Assembly (NCBI GenBank): GCA_000151295.1
Contig: GG745363.1
Location: forward strand, 42,348-106,347
Origin: Allomyces macrogynus ATCC 38327
Taxonomy: Eukaryota > Blastocladiomycota > Blastocladiomycetes > Blastocladiales > Blastocladiaceae
DNA length: 64,000 nucleotides
Reading direction: 5' to 3'
Below the pieces are notes generated by a model. It was not told the origin of the DNA. It was given only the letters and a program-made list of their open reading frames with translations, and ran no database searches. How positions within the stretch are numbered: position 1 is the stretch's first letter; each line of letters opens with the position of its first letter. This document shows positions 1-10,593 of the stretch, one piece after another. Both the position numbers and the translations under genes were made by a program.

Positions 1-1047
1 CCCATGCACGTCTCTCCCGCGGCATGGACCGCCGTGTTCACCGACCGCACCGCGCGGTCGCGGCCCAGTGCGACCGATTATCGGCGCAAGCTCGCGATCC
101 TGGCGTGGATGCAGGCGGTGGCCGCCGTAGCGCAACTCGGTAACCAGGCCACGTTTGTCGTCATCAACACGGTGCCCGCGGCGGCCATGTCCCTGTCGTG
201 CGACACGCTCATGAGCATCTCGTCGTTTTGGTTTAACCTGTTCCAGGCACTCGCGCTGCCCATCGTGATCATCCGCGCGACGGGAATGCTGCCCACAGCC
301 GTCATGGCGCCGCGCGGCGCGAACCGGTGGTGGGCGATCTGGCGGCACCCACGGCGTCTGGCGCGCGCCGTGCTCCTGGTCCTGTACGGCGTCACGATCG
401 CCATCTCCTTTCACACGGCCGCGGTCAAGGTCGTGTCGGTCAGCACCACGACGGGCCTGTGCGCGACCATCTACCCGTGGACCAACAATATCAGCAAGCT
501 CGTGATCGTCGTCATGCTCGTCCTCGTGGCCGCGTCGCTCGTCGTCCCTCTCGTCCAGCACCTGCGCAACGTGCGCGGGATGGCGCCGACTCCCTCCGGC
601 GCCGTCAAGCCCCGGAGCCAATCGTCCGGTGTGACCAGCCCCGCCGGCAACGGCCCCACAACCACGGGTCCGAACATCAGTACGCTTACCGCGACCATGG
701 CGCCCGTGCGTGCGATTATCAACGACCAGGCGGTGCGGTTTGCGCTCGCTGTCGCGGGCTACCTGGCTACGTCGGTCCTCGGGCTCGTCGGCGTGTGGCC
801 CGGGAACCTGTCGGTGATTTCGTTTACGCTGCAAAATTACCTGTGCATGCTGACGGCGACGGCGCGCGTGAACCCGACCGCAGCGCGCCGCACGTATGCT
901 GGAGCGCCGTCATCGGTGCTGAGCGGCTCGGAAAACGTGTCGGCTACATCGTCGTCGCCGATCGCGGGGCAGGGAAAGCCGCTCGTAGTGGCGGGTGGGG
1001 TCAAGTCGGCGCGGACCAGCTCAATTGTGGCCTCGGCCCCGGCGTGA
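1..1047 (+). CDS. Seven-pass membrane protein, 5'-truncated by window edge
   Basis: The open frame enters from the left edge; the first in-frame Met (position 4) aligns to an internal part of the paralogue at 5632-7005, so the true start lies outside the window. Visible hydrophobic segments include AILAWMQAVAAVAQLGNQ, a long helix around SISSFWFNLFQALALPIVI, and helices after RRLARAVLL, around NNISKLVIVVMLVLVAASL, and VRFALAVAGYLATSVLGLV. Motifs shared with the paralogue are RATGMLP, GLCATIYPWTNN and FTLQNYLCMLTATARV. A Ser/Thr/Pro-rich loop separates the fifth and sixth helices. The topology resembles a seven-helix receptor, but no known family was recognised, so the function is unknown. The pair looks like a dispersed tandem duplication, now separated by a transporter gene and a dead retroelement. 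Confidence 0.7.
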   Translation, partial: PMHVSPAAWTAVFTDRTARSRPSATDYRRKLAILAWMQAVAAVAQLGNQATFVVINTVPAAAMSLSCDTLMSISSFWFNLFQALALPIVIIRATGMLPTAVMAPRGANRWWAIWRHPRRLARAVLLVLYGVTIAISFHTAAVKVVSVSTTTGLCATIYPWTNNISKLVIVVMLVLVAASLVVPLVQHLRNVRGMAPTPSGAVKPRSQSSGVTSPAGNGPTTTGPNISTLTATMAPVRAIINDQAVRFALAVAGYLATSVLGLVGVWPGNLSVISFTLQNYLCMLTATARVNPTAARRTYAGAPSSVLSGSENVSATSSSPIAGQGKPLVVAGGVKSARTSSIVASAPA

Positions 1048-1189
1048 TCGGTGGGGGCGAGCGATTCGTTGGTGTCCTGAGAATTGGGGTTGTTGGGCAG
1101 TGCCTCTTTGTGAAACATACAACCCTCAACGAGAAAACTCATCGTCTTGCTAGTTCTCGCCGATCCTATGTTTGCCGTCTTGCTCACCC

Positions 1190-1990
1190 CGTTCCGCAGT
1201 CGTGATCGCGAGCGACAGGTCGGGTTTTGACGGGAAGTTGGTGCGCCTGTTCCAGCAGCGTATCTCCACCGTCCACCACTGCAGGTCGGTCCTCGCCCAC
1301 TCGGGGAGCAAGAGCGCCACGTTCCGCCTCAGGTCCTTGGCCAGCTACGCCTTGAGCGCCATCTGGCACCACCACTGGTTGAGTCGCGCTAGGAACATAG
1401 TGCCGTTGACTGCAGTAGTCCAAGCACCAAGGTCAACTTGCGCGCTGTGCATGCTGGGTTCCAGGTCATCAACTCACATTTCCTCGTGATCTTGTGGATC
1501 TTCATTACAGGGAGCCGAATCTCCATCTTGACCTGCAGGAAGCCAAGGAACTGGATCTGCTGCCTGGCCATGAACTCCGACTTGCGCGCCCTGATCCTGA
1601 ACCCGATTGACAGCAATTGATTTGCTATCGCCCAGGCGTCGTCCACCACCACTGCCACTGTCTCGTTGACCACAAGAATATCGTTGAGGTACTGCACAAA
1701 GCGCAGGCACTGTGCATGGAGAAGCCAGCGCCACAACAAGGAAGCGATTGAACAACTGCAGCACACTTCCCACCCCAAGTGGCAGGACCGTCCACTGGTA
1801 CATGCAGCCATGGTGTGGGAGCGCCAGGCACAGGCGGGACCCTAGCACCACCATGATGCTGTGGTATGCATCCTTGAGGTCTACCAAGCACATCCAGGCG
1901 TTCTGTGAGAGAGGTGCCCTTATCCCTTGCCCATGCCCACTTGCACTGGAACTTTGCGCCCAGAGTTGTCTCTAGCTGTACCTTTGCTTT
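1190..1990 (-). pseudogene. Decayed reverse transcriptase fragment (DIRS/Ty3-like)
   Basis: Read on the minus strand in three shifting frames, this stretch gives a retroelement polymerase. It shows VDLKDAYHSI (motif A, D..DAY), then WTVLPLGVGS (motif B region), then YLNDILVV, where the catalytic YxDD has become YLND. These are followed by GFRIRARKSEF and IQFLGFLQVKMEIRL, the usual motif D/E region. Further on are LLGLLQ-like, ARLNQWW and TDLQWW, typical of the RT-RNase H connection of DIRS, PAT and Ty3-type elements. At least two frameshifts and an in-frame stop are needed, and one catalytic Asp is replaced by Asn, so it is dead. No terminal repeats were seen around it. It differs clearly in sequence from the DIRS element at 41-47 kb. 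Confidence 0.7.
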
Positions 1991-2719
1991 GGCTATGGCA
2001 AGACAATACGTGAGACATAATGGCGTTTTGCTGTCAAATCATTGTTGTCCATGATGTGAGTAGGCGCACAACAGTCAAATGCGCTTTCAGATCCGATTGA
2101 AGATGATATTTGAGCAGTACTACTGCTCAAAAATGTCGATTTGCTACGCTCTTACCTGAGCGTAGCAAATTGACTAGGGACAAAGAATGAAAGAACAGGA
2201 AGAAATTTATTCACATATTCCCAAGGCGGTCACTCATTGCTAATTGTGAGCCACTTGCCAGCCAGACCACGCCAGAAAATCGTTTATGCGATCTCTATTT
2301 ATTGCGTCTGCAGCAGTCATGGACAGGACTGCTGCTGAGTAGCTGATGGCTCCAACCTTGCATGATCACCTCTAGATTGGAACACTTCCAAAACCTCGTT
2401 TGTGCAAACACAAAATCGCATTTTTCTCAGCCTGTGTGCAACTATTGGGTCATTGCTGCTTTTCTTCAGAAAGTCCAAAACGACGCCCTGCTGTGGTGCA
2501 AAGGCGAAGTGGATGCGATTGCTGGTAGGCGAGATATCGAGGTTCAAAGATCTGGGTCAGGGGGGTTTTGGAAGTGCTCCTTTGTATCATATCCCGGCCC
2601 ACTCAGAAAGTCGACCCAACAACAAATATGACGAAGAATCCCAAAATACTGGTTCAAGGTGGCACAATCTTGCCTTTGGCTTGCCAGCTTGAATCTGCCA
2701 GCCTGCATTGCATTGAACT
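1991..2719. other. Intergenic stretch with two adjacent hairpins
   Basis: No coding sequence is supported here. The only structure seen is the pair of inverted repeats at 2109-2174. The right end is the 3' flank of the minus-strand transporter gene. Confidence 0.5.
2109..2174. repeat. Two adjacent inverted repeats (hairpins)
   Basis: The first palindrome has 10-nt arms TTGAGCAGTA/TACTGCTCAA around one base. Immediately after it, 2135-2151 pairs with 2158-2174 at 16 of 17 positions (GTCGATTTGCTACGCTC against the reverse complement), with loop TTACCT. Such a pair could form cruciforms or be the remnant of a small inverted-repeat transposon. No target duplication was identified. Confidence 0.75.
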
Positions 2720-4589
2720 TCAAACCCGATTGGCCGACAAAGCGACCAACACGCCCTCATTTGCCATGGCAGCATTCTCAACGAAGGCCGTCCACTCATC
2801 ATCATTTGCGCCAACGCCCGTGTTCTCCGCCAGCTTGACAACGGCGGCCGTAGCTCCCGCGAACAAGAGCTCGGAGAATACTATAAAAATGGCCAAGCCA
2901 TACGATGAGGCTGAGACAATCACAGTCGTCCCAGTCATTGGATCAATCACATCAAAACAGGTCTCCATGACGGCCCAGGCCACCAGAGATACAATGTTCG
3001 CTGTCAGAATCGCGTTCAACCAAAACAGGTTGTTGATGAGCTTGAAGTAATTATCAAGCTGCTTCTCGCTGCGCTTCTTGAACAATGATGCGTCTTTGAC
3101 AGCCGTGAAAAACGGATCACCAGCTTCAGGGTCAAGCAAATGAGAGCAACGTCAGTTTTGAGAAGCCTGAGCGCAACACAACCGAGTCTTGGAATGAGAC
3201 GCACAGATGGCAATAAACGTGTACGCAAAAATGTTGAAGAACCGACCCAACATTCGGTCGATTCCCCTCTCCAGGCGCTTCACGGTCCATTTCGCAAGAC
3301 ACGCTGGCATGAACAGCGATAATACCTCCAAAAAGTCGTCGCAAGCCGTCATGAGCAGCTCGAAAATTGGCGTGAACATGGACCCGAGACAAATCGAGCC
3401 AAACGACTTGGACATGGCCCGCTTCCATGCGCGCCACGTTGGATCCTTCTGTCGGCGCACTGGATCCGAAACGCCAACCTGGTATTGCACAAAAACATCA
3501 ACAATGGTGACGTGAACGACCGTCTTGGTGACGCACGTCGTCCAGTAGTAATTGATCAAAAAGAAGATGTCGAGCGGGACAATCCAGTTGTCCGGATAAA
3601 ACGACATGCTCGCCTTGTAAGCTGCTGCCCAGAGGAACGTAAACCCAATCTGAAAAACAAAATTCAGTGTGGCAACCTGGGTCGTATTCGGGCACGCGGA
3701 AATGACTTCAGCTGCAGCTGCAAGCAAGGCCTTCGCGTCTCGAACATGCTTGCGATGAATCCTGAATATCGAGAAAGTAGATGCGGAGGAGAATCAGAAA
3801 GTCTCTTGCATGTTGAGCGTCGTGAGCGAGGCAAGCACTCTTGAAAGGTCTCAAATAGGTGCCACAGCGTAACCATTTCATTTTGACAATCGATCGGAGG
3901 AGTGGAGGTCATTGGTTGATCCAGTGTGAGTGATCGAAAGCGATACGTACAGCCACAACAACAAGCACAAAACGATCCAGGCCGCTGTGAGACCGAGAAT
4001 GAATTTCGCGTCGAGTCTGCAAGAATCGAATTGTTAGGGCAAACCCAAGTGGAATTTTGTCAGAAAAGAGCATAAGATCATGTACCCTGGCGTCAAAAAG
4101 TAGAAGCCAAATCCGATGGCCAAATGGAGCAGGACGAAGACAACAAAAGATCCCTTCACTGTCTTTCCTGGGTATCGCTTCATGGCATGAACGAACGCGA
4201 AAGTGACGACGGCTGCGGTTACCACACAAATGAACAACACAATGCGCTTTGGCCAAACTTTTTTATCGTCTTGGTTGGTGCCTGAACGCGAGCGCGGTCA
4301 ATAAGCGACGAGTTCCCAACAAAATGCACATGAATCTCTAGAAGATCGACGTACTTGCAGCTCTTTTGGTGGCATCGGCCGCCTTGTTAAACTTGTGGAC
4401 CAACACATCCATGTCGCCTTCAGCAATGGCAATCATCCCGATCACCACAAACGTGGCGAGGTGGATCCAGAAGAGCGCTGCAGCCCACACGTTGCGCCAA
4501 CGCCTCTCTCCAGGCTGCACAAAACGGTCCTCATCTCTTGGCATCTTGACCATCGCATCATCAGCGGCCAAGAGAAAATCTTCGCCCAT
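2720..4589 (-). CDS. Choline transporter-like (CTL/SLC44, Pns1-like) membrane protein
   Basis: This is a multi-exon minus-strand gene. The start chosen is the ATG at 4589 (MGEDFLLAADD). Exon 1 ends near 4355 (GTACGT donor), exon 2 is about 4281-4086, exon 3 about 4016-3951, and further exons continue to the stop at 2720. Joining them gives a soluble N-terminus, then hydrophobic helices such as AALFWIHLATFVVIGMIAI, RIVLFICVVTAAVVTFAFV and LGLTAAWIVLCLLLWL. A block follows around WRAWKRAMSKSFGSICLGS, which matches the signature segment of the CTL/Pns1 family (W..A...SFGSIC.GS). Family members are plasma-membrane or organellar transporters linked to choline or related amines; substrate cannot be read from sequence. 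It is transcribed away from the membrane gene at 5632, sharing about 1 kb of upstream DNA. Exons between 3950 and 3720 are approximate. Confidence 0.72.
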
Positions 4590-5631
4590 TTCCAATTTCT
4601 TCTATGCGCAAAAGAATGTTCGCTGAGCTGAAAAGTGAGCTTGGAGATTGCAACGCTGCTTTTCTGACGACCGTTGGGACATTTGTTTCGTACGCTGTGG
4701 TAACTTGTTGGACGGACTGGTCCCAGCGCGGTGGTGGACGACCAGAAATAGTCGAGCCAACCAAGCGGGAAGGAGGTGAATGGTGGAGGGCAGGGGCAAA
4801 GCGGGAGGCTGGATCAGGGCCACAGTTTTATAGCTGCTCGGGCGCAGCGACGCTTCCACGTCCCAGCTTGCGAGCAGGAGTAAAAGTTTCCCGTGTCCCT
4901 GGCTCATGACATGGAAGTAGCGGATGAACTTCCTTCCACGTCCCAGCTCGCAAGATGGAGGCTGGCGGTTGGACCAACTCAGATCCCAGCTTCTGTTCGT
5001 CGTCAAGGCAGTTTTACTCTTTCCCTTCACCAAGTCATAAGCCTGGCAAAATTGAAATGGAATCGGTGCAGGCTGCACATGGCTCCGGATTGACTGTCGC
5101 TGGCGCACCCCTACTTGATCGCGCATGTGTTTCGTCGATCCACAACATGTTTGTACATGGGTCCCGGTAAACCTCAGGGCGCGCAGATGCTGCCACCTGA
5201 GATGGGATGGCTCGTGGAACAACATGACAATCAAGGTGGAGCACAAACAGGCGTTGCAAAGCGCTCGCATGTCTCAAACAGGCGCGTCTCCCACTCTTCC
5301 CACCAGCCTGCCTCAGGCCAAACCGGCTTTGGCGCGCAAGTGTTCGCACTCTCCTTCGTTTGCTCTGGCAAACTGTCGCAACCCTCAACTCTCCGCCCAC
5401 AATGCGCGCGAGCGTGATCGAGGGTCCCCGCTCTCTCTCTCTCTCTCCTGCCTCGTGTTGTTGCCCGTCAGCGACCCGCTCCTGGACTACTCGCTCCTTC
5501 CCACTCCCGCACCCCCTGCTCTGCAAGCGAATCGGTGCACCGAAATTGGCAGCGCCTACCCTCCCTGCCTTTCTTTGATCCAGCACCCCGCGTCGTCGCG
5601 CGTCCGATCCGAACCGCCGCGACCCGCCACC
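4590..5631. promoter_or_regulatory. Divergent intergenic region with pyrimidine tract
   Basis: This roughly 1 kb stretch lies between the start of the transporter gene (minus) and the start of the seven-pass membrane gene (plus), so it should hold both promoters. A CT-repeat tract near 5431-5450 sits about 190 nt before the plus-strand ATG; such tracts are common in fungal promoters. A direct repeat (TCCACGTCCCAGCT) occurs near 4856 and 4935. Longer open frames here are low-complexity and not supported as genes. Confidence 0.4.
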
Positions 5632-7005
5632 ATGGTCACCTCCGTCGCCCTGCTCGTACTCGGCGCGTCGTTCCCGCTCGGCACCGGCCTCGTCATCGAC
5701 GCCGTCGCGCACCTCTTTCAAGTCAGTCCGATGTGGGGCGCGTTCTGGACCAAAGTCACGGGCCGCGCGCGCGGTGCCGCGGCGCTTGGATCAACGTCAA
5801 CCTCGCAGAAACGACGGCTCGGGCTCGCAGCGACACTCGCGTGGATGCAGGCGCTGGCCGCTGTCATGCAACTTGCCAACCAGGCCATGAATACGGCACT
5901 CATCACGGTCCCTGCGTCGGACTTGGCTCTGCCGTGCGTGCAGTCGATGCTCGTCTCGTCGTTCTGGTTCATTATTTTTCAGACGATCGCCGTCTCGGTT
6001 GTGATTGTGCGTGCGACGGGGATGCTGCCGAACGTGGTCGTCGCGGCGGGGCGGGATCGTGCCGCGGCCGCGCTCTGGCGACGTCCGCGTAAAGTAGCGC
6101 GCGCCATCCTGTTTTCGCTCTTGGCGCTCTCGATCGGGTTCCAGCTGCACTCGGGGATCACCAAGGCCGTGACGGTCGACGCAAATACGGGGCTGTGCGC
6201 GACAATTTACCCGTGGACCAACAACGTTGCCAAGCTCGTCATGGTCCTGGTTTACATTCTCGTCTCGCTCGCGCTGATTGTACCACTCATGCAGCACCTG
6301 CAGCGGCTGCGCGACCACGCACCGTTCATTTCGGCCGCCGCAATCGCCGCCAACAGCGGCAGCACCGCGGCGCCCAACTCCAAGGTTGCGTCGGTCTCCG
6401 CAACGGGTGGCTCTCCCGGAATCGCCGCGCGGCGCGCGTCGACGGGCACGGCGCTCGCATCTTCTTCCCCGGGTGCCCCGGCCGCATCCTCGCATGCGCC
6501 GACCATGGCACTCGTCGAGGCGATCCTGCACGATCAAGCCCTGCGGTTTGCGCTCGTCGTCGTGTGTTACCTTCTCACGGCCCTGCTCTCGATCGCCGGC
6601 GCCTGGCCCGCGAATCTGTCCGTCGTCTCGTTCACGTTGCAGAACTACCTGTGCATGCTCACGGCCACGGCGCGTGTCACGACCGTGCGCCCGGGTATGT
6701 CGGCGGCTGCTGCCGCGGCGGCAGCACCGAGCAACTCGACGGGTGGGACGGGCCAAGGGTCGTCGACGGGTGGCAACGCGAGTGTCGGTGCGGCGGCGAT
6801 CACCAAGAGTAACACGATCAAGCGCGGGTCGGCGGCGGGGAGTATGTTGGCGGGGCTCGTTGCGCCGCGCGGGAGTGTGGGTGGTGTGCGCGACTCGCGC
6901 ACGCTTGCGCCGTCGATGGGCGATGTGGCAGCGGCGTCGGCGCTGGTCACGGGGGTTGTCAAGTCGACGGTCAAGTTGGCCCTCGACGAGTCGCGGGGAA
7001 GGTAA
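5632..7005 (+). CDS. Seven-pass membrane protein, complete paralogue
   Basis: This is a single-exon gene of 457 residues. The frame is open further upstream, but the ATG at 5632 in context GCCACCATGG is the best start and begins directly with a hydrophobic helix (VTSVALLVLGASFPLG). Seven hydrophobic segments are seen, near residues 2-28, 65-90, 103-133, 157-182, 197-223, 302-325 and 328-348. The fifth and sixth are separated by a long Ala/Ser/Thr-rich loop, and a low-complexity, Ser/Ala-rich tail of about 100 residues follows. Conserved blocks shared with the gene at 1-1047 are RATGMLP, TGLCATIYPWTNN and FTLQNYLCMLTATARV. Layout suggests a receptor or sensor in a membrane, but no family was recognised. 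The tail could be a regulatory or phosphorylated region (inference). Confidence 0.78.
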   Translation: MVTSVALLVLGASFPLGTGLVIDAVAHLFQVSPMWGAFWTKVTGRARGAAALGSTSTSQKRRLGLAATLAWMQALAAVMQLANQAMNTALITVPASDLALPCVQSMLVSSFWFIIFQTIAVSVVIVRATGMLPNVVVAAGRDRAAAALWRRPRKVARAILFSLLALSIGFQLHSGITKAVTVDANTGLCATIYPWTNNVAKLVMVLVYILVSLALIVPLMQHLQRLRDHAPFISAAAIAANSGSTAAPNSKVASVSATGGSPGIAARRASTGTALASSSPGAPAASSHAPTMALVEAILHDQALRFALVVVCYLLTALLSIAGAWPANLSVVSFTLQNYLCMLTATARVTTVRPGMSAAAAAAAAPSNSTGGTGQGSSTGGNASVGAAAITKSNTIKRGSAAGSMLAGLVAPRGSVGGVRDSRTLAPSMGDVAAASALVTGVVKSTVKLALDESRGR

Positions 7006-7147
7006 CGGGTGTGATTCGGTGGAGACTCGAGGATCGTATCTTGCAGACTAGTAGGGCGGACTAGTTGTCGACAGGAATCATTTCTTATATTTCTCAAATC
7101 GACTCTCCACCACTTTGTCGCCGTCCCAGTCCCAGTCCCAACCTCGT

Positions 7148-9314
7148 TCAGTGGCTACTCAACGTCTCCACCGCAAGCGACATCCACTCGGCCACCCCAT
7201 CCGAGTCAGTCCCCGACCAATGCCCGCCATCCGGGTACACGTGCAGCAGCAGCGGCCGCTTTTCTGCAACACTTATATCTGCCGCGACACATTCGGTCGG
7301 ATGTCTTCGCCCGCGCCGCGCGCGCACGCGCCGCGAGCCGCACCGTTTCCTGATACAACACCCTGGCATCATTCCGCGCCGTCACGACCAACACCGTCTG
7401 CCTCGTCTGCACCGTAATCGCATCCACTAAATCGTACGGCGAATCGGCCACCGTTGTCGCCAACTCGGTCGCGTTCCGCGGATCGCCCCACCAGGGCAAC
7501 TCCCAGGGGGTCCACGGGACACGCATGTCGAGCCCCACACCAAGCATGTCGTTGAACGGCGCATGCATGATCACCGCATCCACTTCGCTCCACTTGAGCG
7601 CCGTCGCGCCAATCAATCCGCCGGCGGAACGGCCACGCACGTCGCGTGCCCGTGCTGCTGGAGGGCGCGAATGGCCGCGCGCACGTCCGTGAACATGGCG
7701 GCCCTGAGCGTGCGCGGTGACATTCCGGGTCCGGGCCGAAATCGCCGTCGCCGCGCGGATGCACGTAAGCTCACCCGATCCCGTGCGCGGCGAGGGCGGA
7801 TACAGCGGAGGTATACGTCGGGTCTGAAAAGTCGGCGTACGCGCCGTAGGCACCGACGAGCATCGGTGCGTTGATCGTGGGGCCGGTCAAATCGACGAGA
7901 ATCCACGTGTCTGTCGCCGAGTTGGTCAGGACCGTGTGCACATCGAGCGTCACCGGGTCAATCCAGATGCGCGTCTGCGTCGTGGTCATGGCCGCGGCCA
8001 ACAGCCGCGGTTGCCATCAAGACGGGCAAGACAGTGCCAGAGACGAGATCCACTTCCCACTGGCTCGTCGCGTCGCCCAGGACGTATTGGAAAACATGAT
8101 GCGCGTCGTGCTGAGTGCGTCGGACGGACGGTAGATGCGGCCTGATGGCAAGTCCGTGGCCGTGTTCGGCCCGATCGAGTACCCGATCGGCCGACCGTTG
8201 CGCAGACCCCACAACTCGGACGCCGGGATTGTGTGCCATGGTTTTGACAGCGAGGTCAGGTTGCGCCACGCGAACGTGCGGAAACCGAGCCGCGGGCGCG
8301 ACCAGACGAGCAAGTGCCCCGCCACGGTCTCGATGCGCTCGACGATCGTGCCTGGCTGGTGCGCGACCTCGATGGCTGACTACGTGCTCTAGTCGGTCAC
8401 GAGCGCCGTTGCGGCGTTGGGCAATGACTGTAACCGCGCCACGGCACCGGGCACGCGACGCACCTCGTACCAGTCGGCGCCCGCGCGGTTGGTCCGGACG
8501 AGCAAGTCGTTTCCGCCCACCACGACGTCGGTCATGGCGCCCGTTTCCGTGTCGGTGAGCGGCACGATTCGGTCAGCACCCGCGAGCACGAGATGCGTCT
8601 GCGTCGTGACTTGGCCCTGCGCTTGAAACACGATCCACGGACCTCCCAGAACACGGCGTGCGTCCGTCGAGCACGCGGCGACGTCGACGCGCACGACCCC
8701 GCGCGGGACCGTGACCTCGTCCATGATCGGCACATACAGCGTCGTATCGTTGCCCCACCGCATCGTATCGGCCGTGAAATCGAGAAACGCCGTGCCGTTG
8801 CACAGGTACTGCTGGTCCGAAATCGGCCAGACGCGCACGAATTGGCGTTCCCAGCCTGTCGGGTCGAACGTGACCGCGGCAAAGGTGCCATTCGGGCTGA
8901 CTTCGAAAATCGACGCCGTATCGTTGTCGACGACCTGTGCGGTCCCGGTCCGGCGCAGGGCTTCGGTGCGCGGACGCGCACGAACGTATTCGCCTGAGTC
9001 GAAGAGCGCATAGTGCCAGTCGCCGTCGATCTAGAGCGACGAGGACGGTGCGTCGGCCCGTTGAGGTAGAGCATACGTTCGACGGCCGTGAGTTCTTGCA
9101 CGAGCGTCGCTCGCAGTGGGGCGAGGTGCGCAGTCTCGGCCTCGCGGTAGCCGTGTTCCTTGGTAATGTAGGCGCCCACATCGCCCGCGTGCGCCGAGTC
9201 GGCGATCCAGGCGTAGGGGTCACGCGGAAGGGATGGCGAGAGCGCCGCGGCGGACGTGACGTTGGGCAAGAAAACAGTGCGCGCCGGGTCGCGCCAGGCA
9301 TGGATTGTTGGCAT
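7148..9314 (-). pseudogene. Oligopeptidase B-like (S9A) serine peptidase, disrupted
   Basis: The minus-strand reading starts at ATG 9314 and shows the N-terminal signature DPYAWI..., AYITKEHGYREAE, typical of oligopeptidase B/prolyl oligopeptidase propellers. Later blocks are DGDWHYALFDSGEY, LVGAYGAYADFSDP, AYVHPRGDGDFGP, then the nucleophile motif GRSAGG (near 7620-7636). HAPFNDML and WWGDPRN follow, then the Asp region ARNDARV, and finally the His region YPDGGHWSG close to the stop at 7148. So the Ser, Asp and His of the triad are all still visible. The frame is broken by in-frame stops near 8389, 8384 and 8017 and by frameshifts near 9030, 7775 and 7700, which argues for a pseudogene, though sequencing indels could explain the shifts. 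The parent enzyme cleaves short peptides after basic residues in the cytosol. Confidence 0.72.
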
Positions 9315-9707
9315 GCAGAACGGTGATAAGTGGTGCGGGACATATATCCTTAGCCGGAGCGTCTCGCGGGCTGTGAACGCGGCGCACGTGCGACCACGCG
9401 CTGTGCACGGAGGCAAGTTGAATGACTCACTGTCCCTTCTCCGATCCCATGCAGCAGCAGGCAGCTTGCGAGGCAAGGCCCAGACAGCGACATCGACCTC
9501 GTAGATCATCGGCCTGCACACCGTTTGGACCACCACGACTTGCTGCAAGTGCGTTCGCAGAGCGGGAAAGTCCCCCTTGCAAGCCCAAGTCTGCTCGAGT
9601 TTGGCCGACACGACCAGCACCGACCCCCGACCCGACCCCCTGCACGAGGCCCCTCGCAAGACGGCTCATCCGCTTCTCTCAAGTCCAACCAGCGCTTTTG
9701 ATTTATT

Positions 9708-10593
9708 ATGAGCGCCGTGTGCAAGGCACGCCTCCAAGAGGAGCGCAAGCAGTGGCGGAAGGGTACTGCTCGCCAGATCAACACAACTGCGTCGCTCGGA
9801 AAAGCATGGAGTCATTAACAATTGCTTGTCGCGATGCATCATCTAGACCACCCGTTCGGTGCGACTTGACTCGGCCTCGTGGAACACATCATGCGTTCGT
9901 GTGATGCTGATTCTTCGCGACGACGACGCCCGCAGGCTTTTACTGCAAGCCATGCAAGCAAGCCGACGGCACGCTCGACTTGATGAAGTGGGAGGCTGGG
10001 ATCCCCGGCAAGAAGGACACGGTAGGTGCTCTGCGTACTACGTTCCTGCTGGAGGCGGGGGCTCAATCTGACCCCTTGGGCGCGGCGCGGCGCGGGTCGC
10101 CCGATGACGCCTAGATTTGGGAGGGCGGTGTCTACAAGCTCTTCCTGCTGTTCCCCGACGACTACCCAACCAAGCCGCCAAGTACGGCGTCTCGCTTTCT
10201 CGACCAGACATGTTGATTGCTCGAATCGAAGCTGGTATTGATGAGCCGATCTGTTCTCTAGAGGTCAAGTTTGACCCGCCGCTCTTCCACCCAAACGTCT
10301 ACCCGTCGGGCACCGTGTGCCTGTCAATCATCAACGAGGACGATGGATGGAAGCCCGCCATCAGCATCAAGCAGATTTTGCTTGGCGTGCAAGGTACCAT
10401 TGCGAGAAATTGTGACTTGGCGGCCGGGGAAGTTGTGTGCAGAGACTAACCCCAGCGCGACGTAGACCTGCTCAATGACCCAAACCAGGCCTCGCCCGCG
10501 CAGGCCGATGCCTACCAGCTCTACAAGAAGGACCGCGCCGCCTATGAGAGGCGAGTGCGCGCGATTGCGAGGGAGAACACGCCAAAGGAGTAG
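9708..10593 (+). CDS. UBC9: SUMO-conjugating enzyme E2 UBC9
   Basis: Six exons give a 159-residue E2, the usual UBC9 length: 9708-9762, 9847-9858, 9936-10021, 10115-10181, 10262-10393 and 10466-10593. All introns are GT-AG, 72-93 nt. The protein begins [18 protein letters not shown]. It continues DHPFGFYCKP and [13 protein letters not shown], then [30 protein letters not shown] with the active-site Cys in [19 protein letters not shown] and ends in [15 protein letters not shown]. These are diagnostic for UBC9 rather than other E2s. It transfers SUMO from the E1 to substrate lysines in the nucleus and cytoplasm. The DHPFG segment is only recovered by splicing a 12-nt second exon; without it the conserved N-terminal loop is lost. 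No frameshift is present, so the gene is likely functional. Confidence 0.93.

Noticed and set aside
5125..5631. Upstream extension of the second seven-pass gene
   Set aside because: The extension is low-complexity, includes the CT-repeat tract and has no similarity to the paralogue; the ATG at 5632 has the better context.
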